Shown here piece after piece: positions 1 through 11,330 of a DNA stretch of 64,000 nucleotides. The position numbers and the translations under genes were made by a program. The notes below the pieces were generated by a model. It did no database searches, was not told the DNA's origin, and worked only from the letters and a program-made list of their open reading frames with translations. This stretch comes from Ligula intestinalis (taxonomy: Eukaryota > Platyhelminthes > Cestoda > Diphyllobothriidea > Diphyllobothriidae). Every line of letters starts with the position of its first letter. Position 1 is the first letter of the stretch. Location of the stretch: the NCBI GenBank assembly GCA_036362985.1, contig JAYGXS010000004.1:37666100-37730099 (forward strand). The letters run 5' to 3'.

Positions 1-1306
1 AGGGCCATTCTTCGTTCTAGTAGGAAAGCTGCCTGGATATCGTTCTTCAAGACTACTTAAAGACTACCTTGATCAAAGAAAAGATGATGCATAATTTGAC
101 AGAGAACAACCTACTCAATGCAGTTTAATATGGGTTTCTCGAGATACGACCTTCTGACACTTGCCAGCTGTCTTTCTTTGATTATGTGTGACAATCTAGA
201 GACAGCGGTTTTGTCCTTTATATAAAGTCGACTTTAATTTTACTAAGGCCTTTGGTCGCGTTGACCATAACCTCCTCCATCTGAAACTTTCCTCTTTTGG
301 CATAGCTATTACTTGGATGCTCGTAAACAACGAGTTAGAATTACCAATTTTATTTCCAACCCAATGCATGTGAGTAGTGGAGTTATTCAGTGAAGTTTAC
401 TTGGGCCGCTCCTATTTTGCCTTTTTACCAACGATGTTCCAGGTTGTCTTCAGTATGGTAAACCCTATATGTACGCTGACGATTTAAATGCCGCTTATCA
501 ATATAGACCAGCAGATCGCAACTTCGTGCTCGAGCTCATAAAAAGGAATCTTCAGGCCTTCGCCCAGTGGTGCTGTACATGGCGCCTCACCCTCCCATGC
601 CACAAATGTTCCGTTATGGTTGTTGGCAACGATCATCTGCGTGAACTAAGCATAGACGGCCACGAACTTAATGTGCCAGGAGTTATCAAAAATCTGGGCA
701 TATCCTATTCTAATAGTCTCAATCTGTCAGAGCGCTGTGCCCTGGTAGTCTTGACAGCGCGCAAAACTGCCGGATTTATTCTTAGAAATGTGAAAACCAT
801 AAAGGTTCGAACTAACCTTTATAATACGTACGTGAGACCTAGCCCTGAATATTATTCGCCCCCTATTCAGTCTAGAATCGGTGCAGCACTTCTTCACTAA
901 AAGACTTTTCACTTCCGAACACCGTAACTTAGTCTAATAACAACGGTGTGAACTTTTAAAGCTCAATCCCCTGTGGCTTCGTAGATTTTTACTGATTTAA
1001 CTTTTGAATGGCCGTACCCTTAATCCCCTTAGTACCATAAGACAGCTCCAGCAATCTCGACGTGCCAGTAATCGAGATGTGTTTTCATTTCTTCCTATGG
1101 CACGCACAGTAAGGTACCGTCAATTTCTTTCAGTAAACGCCATAGCAAGCTGGAATAAGCTGCCCAGAAGTATCTTAACTCAGCAAAGCTACCCCTTATT
1201 GAAGAGGGCTTTCGATAGTTTCCTACATTCAGGACAAATTTCACGAATTTTGGGTGCTGAATCGGTGGAATCCCTCTTTAACTCAGATGGCGTTCGTGGA
1301 CTTTGA
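1..1306 (+). mobile_element. CR1-like LINE fragment: reverse transcriptase to C-terminal tail
   Basis: The window opens inside a non-LTR retrotransposon. Around 205-320 the frame reads DFNFTKAFGRVDHNLLHLKL, which is RT motif A (usual form D-F-x-K-A-F-D-x-V-x-H). At 469 the catalytic motif YADDL follows, and 469-900 stays open for 143 codons through the thumb region. The segment 1004-1306 reads as the usual C-terminal tail, with the landmark ASWNKLPRSI. At least two frame changes and several stops separate the blocks, so the element is dead. It is truncated by the window edge, and I see no poly-A or target-site duplication. The CR1/Jockey superclade is clear from motif spacing and tail; the exact family is not. 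Confidence 0.85.
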
Positions 1307-1397
1307 ACCCTGCCAGGCCTCATGCTTAAGATAAAAGTGCTGAAGCTGCGGCCCGCAATCGGCTAATTCTTCAGCCCACAGCGAGAAACTTTTCGCT

Positions 1398-1447
1398 GGC
1401 AAACTCTCAAGGAAGAGAGGCAAACTCTCAAGGCAAACTCTCAGGGA
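1398..1447. repeat. Three near-identical 15-bp units
   Basis: The unit ggcaaactctcaagg occurs at 1398 and 1419 and once more, with one change, at 1433. It sits directly after the LINE tail and could be the simple-repeat 3' end of that element or local slippage. Confidence 0.7.
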
Positions 1448-1806
1448 AGGAAGGAGAGCCCTGTATTCTTGTGTCAAAACTCCGCGTCCCCAGCTCATGT
1501 CCCTAAACGATCTGCAGCTTTTCATCTGATGATGTTTCAATCAGTTTGAAACTGTTCATACATTCCGTTTGTATCGTACCTTTGAAGTTAGATTTATTCA
1601 CTTGGAAGGCGCCCAAGCGTACTTTTACATATAAACAATTTTTTAAATTATCCTCAAACTGGCAAAATAAACATATATAAAGTATTTCGTCCAGTTTACC
1701 AGCAAAAGTCAAGGTCACAATCAAGACGCTTTAGATAGAACCCCAGAAAATTAATTCTCGTAAGTGAAAGACGAAGTGATCGCTGGGACAATATGTATAT
1801 TCGCCT

Positions 1807-1840
1807 GACGTTTCGAAATCCGTCACGGATTAATCATCAG
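1807..1840 (-). ncRNA. Hammerhead ribozyme motif of a Penelope-like element
   Basis: Read on the minus strand, the core is CTGATGA, a stem II of AATCCG and CGGATT, then GAAAC directly followed by GTC (cleavage site). This is the minimal hammerhead with almost no stem III that is known from Penelope-like retroelements. Stem I can form from GTCT before the core and AGGC after the cleavage site. The two base pairs of stem II nearest the core are mismatched, so this copy is probably weak or inactive. It lies on the same strand as, and just downstream of, the Penelope GIY-YIG region at 1990-2885. Confidence 0.75.
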
Positions 1841-1989
1841 AGACAAACTAACAGAACAGTGGCAGAAACAGTTTGTGTGTGCACAGGGTTCTGCCGTAAA
1901 ATTTAAACGCACACAAAAAATCTACAAATGTCTTGACTGTGCGCTGATTCGTTGCGTCAGCAATGAACATCTGGCCTCGCGGTGTTGGC

Positions 1990-2885
1990 ATAAGATGATG
2001 TGGTGGCCTGTCTTCTCCCAAAGCGGCGATTTGCTTTGGCCAAATTTAGTCTCAGCAGCGAATATGTATTAAGCAAATCATTGCACTTGTTGATGGATTG
2101 GTGGCTTGTGAAACATGACTCATGTTATTCTCGGCAAACTCGATTGTCACCTCTTGGAAGAATTTCGGCTTCATCAAATTTGAATGTGTGACCGGGTCTT
2201 GTCAAATGAGACACAACCTGAGAATTGGCATCAGTTCACCGTACTGCTGCCACGTGTTCGGCAATTTGCGTATTGAGAAGCCTGCCAGTTTCTCCAACAA
2301 AGTTTCTTTGCTCGCAACTGCAACAACAACGACGATTCCAGATGTTTCTTGATGTGGCAGCGGGTCTTTTGGTTTCCTGATCTGATGACTTATGATTGTT
2401 TCTGCCTTGTGGGCGACTCCAACTCCAAGTGGTGCGAAAAGGCGGCCGACAGCCTCCGAGACTTTTTTGACGTACGGGATCACTCGCCAAATTTTGAGGT
2501 CCGTGCGACTTTGTTGGTTATCTCTTTTGCGCATTCACCGGTTGACGAAGTTGCGTGGGTAGCCATTTTCTCTGAACAACCGTCGAAGGTATTGTACCTC
2601 GGCAACTTTATCGTTTGGTTATTGCAGTGCATCTCAACACGCCGAAAGAGCGTCCTAACGCAACTACGTTTGTGGCTGATTTGGTGGTTACTGTTGTAGT
2701 TCAGTACTTGCGTCGTGTTTGTCGCTTTCCTGAATAATTTAGTCTTTAGGCCACCATAATCCTTGCGACAGACGAGGACATCAAGAAAGGCCAGCTGGTT
2801 GTTCTCTTCCTCCTCCATCGTGAATTGGATTTCCGAGAAGACGCTGTTGAAATGTTCCTTGAACGTGAGCACCTGATCCTGTTCG
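1990..2885 (-). mobile_element. Penelope-like element fragment: RT C-terminus plus GIY-YIG
   Basis: Minus strand from about 2872 down: NNQLAFLDVLVCRKD is the conserved Penelope RT block after the catalytic motif (usual form E-x-x-L-x-F-L-D-x). IPYVKKVSEAVGRLF, then RKPKDPLP, leads into the GIY-YIG endonuclease. In a shifted frame this reads FVGETGRLLNTQIAEH (G-E-T-G-R and H are family landmarks). At least two frameshifts break it. Downstream sequence to about 1990 resembles the region after the plus-strand copy at 17880, so both belong to one family. The catalytic RT motif itself is missing; the fragment starts just 3' of it. Confidence 0.85.
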
Positions 2886-3095
2886 ATGAGGATGGATCAT
2901 CAACCGCGCGAAGTGCTCCCAAAGGTCGAACGCGTTGCATTAAGAGCACCTAAGGCCGACCGGGACATCGGCATCGTGCCAGGCGACAATGGACGTTCTA
3001 CGGTTCTATTGGACAGGACCGACAACTTTCAGAAGGCGGAAAACTACCTGACGGATCGTCAGTTTTATGCTCCTGCAACTAACGTGTTTGCTTGT
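2886..3095 (+). mobile_element. Penelope-like element fragment: N-terminal RT region
   Basis: The plus-strand reading contains DIGIVPGDNGRSTVLLDRTD followed by a Q-K-A and D-R-Q-F-Y pattern. This matches the start of the Penelope RT domain (usual form I-x-P-A-D-K-G-R-x-T-V-V). It begins exactly where the minus-strand Penelope fragment ends, so two pieces of Penelope elements diverge from about 2885. About 70 codons survive before the reading becomes LINE-like. Confidence 0.7.
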
Positions 3096-3139
3096 ATTAG
3101 CGATTTATCTTCAGTCAACGGGGGGTACAACCTAAGATT

Positions 3140-3260
3140 TCGCTAGTGAGCGAGACGGTTGCCGTCGACACCATAGCTGACTTTATTGGAGGACTTGATG
3201 GCCTAATGACTCGATGTCTTTTTCAACTCTGATGGCATGATATTAGACAAAAAACAGCCC
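3140..3260 (+). mobile_element. CR1-like LINE 3' tail
   Basis: The reading SLVSETVAVDTIADFIGGLD is the end of the CR1-like C-terminal tail. The same block appears intact at about 10380-10440 (LPSETVSTDTIAEFKRRL). Only this short tail is present, as expected for a severely 5'-truncated insertion or a relic. Confidence 0.6.
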
Positions 3261-3459
3261 TCGAAAGATGAATCTTTTTTCCTATTGTTTCGCATTCTAC
3301 AGCAACAACTCACTCCATTGTGTGTTATTTTTTGGCTCCAGGATATTTCAAATATCTGCAGCTTCATATGACTTTATGAATGCAATTGTTTTTTTTTTAC
3401 GTTGATAGGTTAATCAGAGCATTCCCTGCTTGCAACCCCTCAAATATACCTATATATCC

Positions 3460-3960
3460 ATGAGATTTTGCTAACGTGAACCATGAATTACTAAATGATT
3501 TCGTAAGTACTCTAGATTGGCAAAGCATATTTTCAACCAACGATTCAAACTTTATCCAGGAATTATTGCAGATCCTTACAGAAAGAATTCAGGCTTCTAT
3601 CCCACGTAATATTTTCAAATCAAATTCAGCTTCTTTTACTGTTCCATAGTTTTGCTTAAATAGACTTAAAGAATTACGAAAGTAAAGTAAGGATCCATCT
3701 AGTAGCTTTTTTAAATAGGGGCGCGTTGAAATCTGCCTCCATTTTCATTGTAGATGCTTTTTAACTGCCTATTTTCTAGTTCACCATCAATTGCAAAAAA
3801 TCGAAAAATAATGCCCTAAAGAGACCAATTCTGCTGACTTTATTAAAAGTTTATACAGTTATCTGCGCACATCGTCATTATTCTTTTACGAAACTCAATT
3901 TGCACAGATAGTGCCTTCCTAATGCTAACAAAAATAAATTCCGAATTCCAAGTCAGCAGG
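3460..3960 (+). mobile_element. CR1-like LINE connector fragment
   Basis: About 300 bp are clearly related, with many substitutions, to 21100-21320: both read through a stretch beginning ANHEL and FVSTLDW in the connector between endonuclease and RT. No RT catalytic motif remains. The part from 3780 to 3960 is similar in character but weak. Broken by stops. Confidence 0.6.
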
Positions 3961-4639
3961 TGCGCTTATGTTGTAAATTAATTCAAAATTCTTTCTCCCT
4001 TTATCTTTTGTTTGGGTAAAGCGAGCATATGGAAATGTTTGTAAATTCTCGTAATCCCATACAGTAACTTCGTTACATATTGAGGCGGCGAATTCGGAGC
4101 CTATTATTTAAACTTATTCGTATGTATCAGACTCCAAACTTGTCACTAAAATTACAAACTGTAGATATGTAGGGTATATGCTAAATAGAAGAATAAGCCA
4201 CAAAATGAATGTAGAATATGCCAAGAAGTAGTATTCATTTTAAGGATTCTTTCCTGACTCATGGAAGACACCTATTAATCTTCCTGTAGTTAATTCGGGA
4301 TCACGTTTGGACGTAAATACTTATCGGCCCTGATAACAATGTCCTCGGTGCAAAGGATCTACTGCTCATAGGTCGTATCAAAGGGTCTAGGGGTCCATTT
4401 CCTTAGGCAAGGGGTTGCTGACCTTTTTAACTCAGAGAGCCAAGAAAGAAATATTTGGAAGTCTATTTCAGTGAGAGCCATTTATCATTTTTTAAATGCT
4501 ATTCTATTAAATGCGAGTATAATAAGCCTCTGAATGTATACTTTGAAATAGTTTTCTTATAATACTTATGGTTAATGTGACTTCTGACGTTGCATGGATT
4601 TGCTGGTGGTTTTATAGTCTGGTCGGTAGTTGGTGAGTT

Positions 4640-6480
4640 TAAGCTTCATGTAAGCGTTGAGGCTTTAATTCTTTAGACGTGAAATTAGGTTGGACTTGAT
4701 GTATCTAAGATGTGAAAATGACTGCTACATGCATAAGTAAATCCAAACAGGGTCAATTCAGCAATATTCACACGCTGTAGTGTGAAGTATTTGACCGGAA
4801 GCGTGTTCCAAGTTTTGATTATCAGCTGGTCTTCGGGTTGAGGTTTTTTAATTCCTGTCCACATGTGCTTGCTTGCGAACGCCACTTTATATCGTGCGAC
4901 CCTTTTTAAATCTTCATTGAGTGACTTGAACTTACTCACCCGCATGTCGCAGGCCCTCAAGTCAGCCAATTCTTCTTCGAAACCCGGAATATAGCGTAGG
5001 TCGGCTGTGTTAAGTGAACACTTGGTTGGACGGGCTATGAAATTAAAAAGACGAGTGTGCTCTCAAAATTCTCCAAAGCGTTCTTTGAACGACTGTAGGA
5101 GACTGGATGCGAAGCCCACTAGCTGGTGGAGATCAAAGGTTTGAGTGGACTCACTTACTGTGCACGCATCTTCAGATTGTCTTCAATTTTCAAAATGTAG
5201 TAATCGGTCTGTTTCAAGATCCATGATAAAGAATTCAAGCTTGTTTTCAAATGCAAACGCAGAATGTTGTAGGAATAACACTGCATTTCCATTGCCTTGA
5301 AATTGAACGTTAAGTTGGCTCAGATGTTCGGTCATATCCACGAGATAGATAAACATGAGGAGGCACTCAGTTTCAGCTAGCTCACGATGCTCAATGCCCT
5401 TTATTTCAAGGAACGTCCGGATTTCGTTTAGGCAAGCTGCAAAACGGCTAAGCACCTTCCCTTTTGCCAACCAATATACCCTGCTGTGCAAATTCAGACC
5501 ATGTTAGTTATTTCCAACTTCATCCAGCGGTGTTTTAACTTTTCGATCATTTGAGGCTGAGACAACAATAAAGTTGATCACACAAATGACCAGCGACATT
5601 ACTTCGCCAAGCTGCATGTCACATATCTGAGCACAAAGAGCTTCCTGGTGTAGACTGCAATGGAAACGTAGGATGGGTCTTTTTTCATATTTTCAGGGAA
5701 GCGCCACAAATCCTTTGTTTTTCACCACCATACACGGAGCACCATAAGTACACACTAAGACAAGTTTATCCATAGTAAGTTTGTTTTCTTGAGTTAACTC
5801 CATGAAAGGCTCAAATAAATCCTCGCCTCTTGCGGACCCTTTTATTGGCAGAACCGCAAGACTTTCTTCGTGCAGTGTATCACCAGCAGCATATCTTGCA
5901 ATTACACTGAACTGCGCCAAATGGGTAACGTTTGTTGACTCATCCAAAGCCAGGGAAAAAGAACGGCGCTGCAGTTATGTCTTTCACTTGCGTTTCCTCC
6001 ACGTAAGTTGCCATCGTGATGGTACGCTCATGGACATTTTTTGCCGAAAAAGGCATGTCTTGTATCCGTTTAGTTATCTGGTCTTTGTTCGGAAGATCAT
6101 CAAAAAGTTAATCAATTACATCAAGCATGAACATTTTAGCAAACTCGCCATCTGTGAATGGTTTTCCGTTCCTAACTGTTGCCAAAGATCCAGCAAAGCT
6201 AGAGGTTTTTAAGTCACCTTGCTGAGTCTACACTCGAGTTGCCTCTGGCTAGTTTGCATCCTGCTCATTAGCTCTTGGCATGCTTTCTTCCGGCTATCTC
6301 CCGCAAAATATTTTGATGCAAAGGTATCATGGCGTGTGTTGAAGTGGCGCTTTACATTCAACCGTTTCATCGATATAACCTTGTCATTGCATATTAGGCA
6401 CACCGCATAATCTGCTCTCTCCACAAAGGCAGATTCTTCGACCCATCCGTCCTGAAATGTACAATACTCCTCAGCTCTTT
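4640..6480 (-). pseudogene. hAT transposase, ZBED/GTF2IRD2-like, degraded
   Basis: Minus-strand blocks appear in family order. At 6480-6209 is a BED-like zinc finger, FVERADYAVCLICND then KRHFNTRH, with the C-x-x-C and H-x-x-x-H ligands. At 5947-5693 is MDESTNVTHLAQFSVIARY through VCTYGAPCMV, the DDE-fold block (D-E-S-T-D and T-D-G-A-P in intact relatives; here T-Y replaces T-D, which removes an acidic residue). At 5491-5183 is WLAKGKVLSRFAACLNEIRT through FQGNGNAVL. At 4969-4685 is the start of the C-terminal dimerisation domain (LTLFGFTYAC). Stops and frameshifts separate the blocks, so no functional enzyme is encoded. Such genes have been domesticated in vertebrates, but nothing here suggests that. 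Confidence 0.85.
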
Positions 6481-6917
6481 CTTTTCGCCATACTCTTTGT
6501 TGCAGAGGTTACCTTTAAGCAAATGAGAGAGAGAGAGTAGCGTTCAAAGATGTGCGATTCGTCTGATGAAAGAGAGCAGCCAGATAAAAGGATCGATTTA
6601 TCAGTCCAAAAGGCAAGTGTTCGCGAACGGACAGTTTTTGGTCTGGGGGACATAAACACGAGGCACTTTATGTAACAATGCCGACTGGCCTATGCGCGTA
6701 AGAAAGCCTTGTCTGCCAGTGTGAGCTTGACCAAGCTGAGGCCAAGTCTGCGCGCTGTCGTGCTTTATTAGGGCATCTGTTATTTAGCGAGCTTGTCACC
6801 GCTGCTGGGACCCGGAAAAAAAATGGAAGCGATTGTTGTTGGCAAGCTGGAAAGGGACCATCTAATTCAAACCTAGGCGTGCCGAAACTCCAGAAATTGG
6901 TCTAGATTAAATGTATT

Positions 6918-7361
6918 CTAATAAGTGTCTCGGTGGCGGCACGTCCTTGGAGGTGAACGGCTACAATGCGTGCCCCCTCCTTCGTTCTCCAAGACCCACT
7001 GCCCAAAAGTCATGGGTTGTCGCAAACAAATTTTCCACTGCTCTCTATCACTGAAACCCCCGTCCCCCGAGGCTTGACCTCGCAGCTGCGTCTCGGATAC
7101 CGGTAGCAGCTGCGCGGGTGTCCCATTTCCTGTGGTTTTCTGGCAGCCCCCAGACCGTCGCCCTGGCGACCGCACACACACGCGAGCATACATGCACGTC
7201 CAAACACCTAAGGGCCATTTAAATACCCCACCCTTCGGCCGATGCAGCAAAGATCTCTGCAGATGACATCCCCTCGGACTATTGAAAGACATCAATAACC
7301 TGCTCTGCAATCCTCCTGAATCAGCTGTCACCACTGTCGCAAGCTCTATGGCTGGGCGCAA
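6918..7361 (-). other. 147-codon GC-rich open frame inside the hAT element
   Basis: A minus-strand frame starting with ATG is open for 147 codons in sequence clearly richer in G+C than its surroundings. It contains no domain I recognise and is rich in Arg, Gly, Ser and Cys, as GC-rich non-coding DNA usually is. It lies upstream of the transposase, between the right terminus and the BED finger, so it may be the element's 5' untranslated or promoter region or a nested insertion. I do not call it a gene. Confidence 0.3.
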
Positions 7362-7884
7362 TCAACACTAGCCCTAGCTTCGCCAGCGGCCACTGCCACC
7401 TAGGACAGCAATTGGAAGTTCTGTACATAATGAATCACTCCTTCTGGTGACTTCTGACTTTTAACTTCCAACCTGGGATTTGGCCTGATGATCGTAGCAA
7501 TCCGAGTAAAACCCACTACTTAGATCCCTAAAGAGTAACCAAAATAATAAAATCTGCAGTTTCTGAGAGAGCAATAAGCAATCATCAAAAGAGCCATATA
7601 TGGCTCGCGAGCCATAGATTGCCGACCCCGGCCCTAGAACTAATGGTACGACCTATGACCAGTAGATCCTTTGCACCTAAAACATTGCTATCAGGGTAGG
7701 CGTTCATAAAACACTGACTCTATAAAAAAACTTCTTGGAGAAATTATTTTGAATCAAATTTTCGATTTTTTCCAAGAAAACAAACTTTTGTTTGACTTGC
7801 CGCATGTTTTTTACCGGGAAGGTCATGCAAACATGCCGATTAGCTTTTCTTAATATTATGACTTCCCTCCGTAATAAGCAGCAA

Positions 7885-8150
7885 TAAGTGACTGTGGTTC
7901 GTTTGTGATCTTCGCAAAGCCTTCAAAAAGGTACCACACAGATATTTTTAGGTAAAACTGGAAGCCATCGGCATCCAATCTCCTTTCCTCGACTTTATTG
8001 GTTCCTATTTGTCTAACCGCGGTCAGATGGGCTTAGTAGGTAATAATTACTCAACGCCTCAAATGATCACGTGCGGCTTCCTTCAAGGCACGGTCTGGAT
8101 CCTCTACTCTTCATTCTATACATAAATGAAATTTAAACAGTGCTGAAAAT
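7885..8150 (+). mobile_element. CR1-like LINE RT relic
   Basis: The reading DLRKAFKKVPHRYF is RT motif A, followed by LDFIGSYLSNRGQMGLVG and CGFLQGTVW, a decayed form of the G-V-P-Q-G-S-V-L motif. It is broken by stops and by loss of the YADD region. Confidence 0.65.
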
Positions 8151-8468
8151 TCACAAAATCTCCTTTACACAGACTACCGAAAGTGAAATTATTCATTTTC
8201 TTAGGACTCGACCAATATTTGCGTTGATAAAATTAACGCAGACCTGCTTAATCTGTCACGTTGGAGCGCTACCTAACAGATGGAGTTTTTCCATTCAAAT
8301 GTTGTTTCATCTCTATTGGTCCCGCAAAGCTTCCTGGACCCCTAGTCTTTCAACACACTCCTCTGGAATGCTATGTCACTCGAAATTATATTTTCATCTT
8401 CATTAGTAGTTTTGAAAGCCAAATTACTTGTGTTGGGGGCGTTGACTGGGGAGATAAAGGGAAGTAGA

Positions 8469-8492
8469 GGGAAAGAGGGGGAGGGGAGGGGG
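8469..8492 (+). other. G-quadruplex-type G-run cluster
   Basis: Four G-runs (3, 5, 4 and 5 G) lie within 24 bp with loops of 5, 1 and 1 bases. This fits the usual G-quadruplex pattern on the plus strand. No gene is nearby, so a role is not implied. Confidence 0.6.
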
Positions 8493-8689
8493 AATGGAGG
8501 TGTATATTGATGGTCAATAATTTGAAGTATGGGATAATTTCGAGCCATTTTGTTGTAAAATCGTCGATGCCGAAGAAAGTAGAGGAACGCAATTTTGTTA
8601 TGTCTCAGACTCAACAGGCAACTTTAGCAAGGGAGGTGCATGGTTTAACTTCTGAACCAGTGCATTGGTGCCGATGACATTAAGTCCGG

Positions 8690-8945
8690 CGGTACATTTT
8701 ACCATCGAGCGTTGTAAGCTTTTATCTCAGTCACTTTTAACTGGTGTGATAGAACGAGTTCAGCACATCCATGCGCATCGATTTCGGGCAGACCGTAGAA
8801 CCAAGGCATTGGTTTGCCTGCACGTCTCAGTCGTATAAGAGGCCGAATTTGTGAAGCTTCATCAGAAATCTCGATAACTGACCCTCTCACTTCATCGATT
8901 GCATGGATTAATAATAGAAAATGCAAATTAAACATAGACATCAGA
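8690..8945 (-). mobile_element. Probable Penelope-like RT relic
   Basis: The 80-codon minus-strand frame contains GKPMPWFYGLPEIDAHGC. In Penelope-like RTs the corresponding motif has the form P-x-x-Y-G-L-P-K-I-H-K-x-G-x-P-L-R-P; here the lysines and the L-R-P are lost. The match is short, so this is a likely but not certain relic. Confidence 0.45.
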
Positions 8946-8949
8946 CAAC

Positions 8950-10130
8950 GCCCCTACACTAGTGAGATTCTGCAGCAGAAGCTGAGTTGATTACTGCTGA
9001 GGGATAGCAAGGATAGTATTCTATTCAAGCACCACATGTAGAAGGACAGGATTTGATGGCAGATACGAAAAGGTGATTCTGCAACAGGAGAGCGCGTTGC
9101 AAGGCGATTGGCGAAAGCTTTGGTTCCATTTCCCTATGGATAGCTCGTATGTATAACTTTACTCAAGAAACCTATTATAAGCAAAAGTTAGCAAGGTGAA
9201 AAATGCTTTCTTAGCAGGTCGCTATAGCTGGGAAAGTTTCGTTAGATTTATTGGAAAACGGGTTGAATGACCATATCTACAAAGTGTATGTGCATACATT
9301 TAGGTAGAAGAAAAACTTAGAAAAATATATTAGCTTATCACTGATGGTTACGTTTGGTTCCTGTTGAAATATGTTTACTGCGTGTTAAATCTCTACATCC
9401 GAGAGAAAAAGCTTGCATTTTATACGGGCCCCTGAAAAATGAGTCTAGGGTTTAGGCATACTTTAGTGATACCTATAACCTATCCTTGTGGAGCCCATCA
9501 GTTTGTATGGACATAGGTTGACTGAAATAGAAGGTCAGGCTTGCTTGCCTGACTCCCGAGGCAGATCGTGAGAAAGTGAACTGCCTGCACTGCAGGTGGA
9601 TTAGCCCGAAATTTGCCTGAATGGCAAATTTTAAATAAACATTATTATCTAGCATGAAAACTATCACAAACTAATTCCCTCTTATGATGTGTAGAATGTA
9701 ACCTCGTTGGTAATGCCCATAAGCTTAGGTTGCCTCAGGCTTCTCTCTTCAGCTATGCAATTTCTTTGGGGTACTGACTGAAGTTTGCAAAATTTTCGGA
9801 GTCCATTCAACTCGGCATCTTTAGTTAAAATTTGGCCTTTTCGATCTCAGCATTTCCCTTAATTAAAATGGCCACAGGTGGAAGTAGTCTGGCGTGCAGT
9901 CTGCGTGCGTGACGGGCCCGCGGGGGCGGCAGTGACTTTGACTGATTCCCCGCGTCCTACAGGTTCGCCTGCGATCAGTCGAAATAGGCCACCTGAGAGG
10001 TAGGAGACGTAACAGGCGGACCCGCCATTTTTGCGATTTCTGAAGACTGTCAGCCAATCAGATTACTGAACGATTCCTCACAATAAATTCTTGTATTACT
10101 CACAATTCGTTAGCAGTTATCGAAGTGATG
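8950..10130. other. No recognisable feature
   Basis: I see no coding region, repeat or RNA here that I can support. Short open frames (for example 9473-9667 and 9863-10057 on the minus strand) show no domain or composition signal. Confidence 0.5.
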
Positions 10131-10179
10131 TTATCAGGGTCTTTCCAAACACACTTGACCTTGACCTTTTTCCTTTGTC

Positions 10180-10740
10180 TTACAGGAACGTTCATTGCAG
10201 CCTGCTCTGGACATTCCGGATAATCCGGGGCCACAGCTCGTCCCTGAGATTGGAGGATTTCGTCGAAATAGCCACCACCACTCACCTGCGTGGCCACCCT
10301 TACAAGGTCACAAACGAACGCACTCGATTAGACCTCCGAAAATATTTATTTAGTCAACGCATGGTGTGACCTTGGAACTTGCTACCAAGCGAGACGGTTT
10401 CCACTGACACAATAGCAGAGTTTAAAAGAAGACTCAATGTCATTCAATTTGACAAAAGGCGACTTTGACAACACGATTTACTCCTGCTAGCATCTTAAAC
10501 AATTTTTCTGGCTCTAGACTGTTTTCATTCTGTTCCGTGAAAATTCACTCGACTTTCTGTCATAGTATTATATGTTCTCAACCAACTGCACATTAACTGT
10601 AAGAATAACATTGTTTGCTTTACATTAAAAGGGGCCTCAGGGGCATTTCTTGCCAGTAATCCTTAAATATACACATAACCAACCACAACTTTTGAACTCT
10701 GAAAACCACTTTCCGGATATTTGAGACAGTCCCCTTTATA
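10180..10740 (+). mobile_element. CR1-like LINE 3' end (tail domain plus 3' UTR)
   Basis: The reading HLRGHPYKVTNERTRLDLRK then LFSQRMV is the conserved C-terminal tail of a CR1-like LINE. It continues after one stop to LPSETVSTDTIAEFKRRL, ending near 10470, with AT-rich 3' UTR to about 10740. Near-identical tail blocks occur at 20650-20880 and, more distant, at 14870-15050. The copy is 5'-truncated: no RT is found upstream. Confidence 0.75.
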
Positions 10741-10836
10741 TTAAATTGGTTTCCATATATGTTTGTATTATCCACTATAGAATCTATCTTTGCAGTCGTT
10801 TTTCATCTGCTCATAATTTCCAGATAAACAAAATCT

Positions 10837-10846
10837 NNNNNNNNNN
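10837..10846. other. Assembly gap (10 N)
   Basis: Ten N in a row. The Gypsy relic on its right ends exactly at this gap, so sequence is missing or collapsed here. Confidence 1.
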
Positions 10847-11330
10847 GGACCACGAGAAAACGCATCAGCGTTCTGGCGTTTCACACCTGGGCGTTAGATG
10901 CAAGTTAAATTGTATTCTTGCAGTCGTTTTTGCCAGGGCACTATTTGGCCTTCTGGGTCCCGAATGTTTTGCAGCCACTGATGGGTGCTATGGTCTGTGC
11001 GAGCCCTAAAGTGATGACCTAAGAAGTAAGGGCGGAAATGTCTGAGGAAGTTTACTAGGGCTAGTGTTAAAACGTGGTTCGTGTTTGCTCAGTTGCCTGC
11101 TTGTGAACGCTGTTGGATTTTTATTACCATCGACAGTCAGCACCGAAGTCTCTATTGCTGGCATCAGCATCAAGGATAAAGTTACCGGTAGATAAAGAGA
11201 CATTTGGGAGGCTAAGTACATAAGGGGATTTCAGAGTTTTTTTGAGCTAACCAAGTGCTTGCCACACTCCTTAGCCTACAAAATGCCCTAGATTTATCTG
11301 TTAATCTGCGATGGGATGCAGCAATACCGG
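10847..11330 (-). mobile_element. Ty3/Gypsy pol relic: end of RT and RNase H
   Basis: Minus strand: YVLSLPNVSL, then FILDADASNRDFGAD (RNase H start; the usual form is D-x-D-A-S-x-x-x-x-G-A-V), then NPTAFTSRQLSKHEPRF (usual form P-I-A-F-x-S-R-x-L-S-x-x-E). Next come RTDHSTHQWLQN and DPEGQIVPWQKRLQEYN, and RPGVKRQNADAFSRG (usual form H-R-P-G-x-x-H-x-N-A-D-A-L-S-R). The order and motifs are diagnostic of Gypsy pol. Frames shift several times and one stop lies before RPG. The integrase would lie beyond the N gap at 10837 and is not seen. Confidence 0.85.

Larger units (their letters stand above)
4329..7697 (-). mobile_element. hAT-superfamily DNA transposon with inner and outer inverted repeats
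   Basis: The inner ends look like hAT termini: CAAGGGGTTGCTGACC at 4408 and, read inward from the right on the minus strand, CCGGGGTCGGCAATC at about 7620-7634. Both resemble the CAGGGGTCGGCAACC end common to ZBED/Charlie-type hAT elements, and the GAGAGCCA and GGCTCGCGAGCC subterminal motifs are also typical. Outside these lies a further imperfect inverted repeat of about 60 bp (4329-4392 against 7631-7697) that differs at only a few sites. I could not identify an 8-bp target duplication. Between the ends are the transposase remains (4640-6480) and a GC-rich stretch (6900-7380). Confidence 0.8.

Noticed and set aside
6918..7361. A 147-codon frame as a second gene of the hAT element.
   Set aside because: GC-rich DNA produces long random frames; composition and lack of domains argue against a protein.
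8140..8640. Overlapping open frames on both strands as a gene.
   Set aside because: They reflect LINE remains and a purine-rich tract; none has a recognisable domain.
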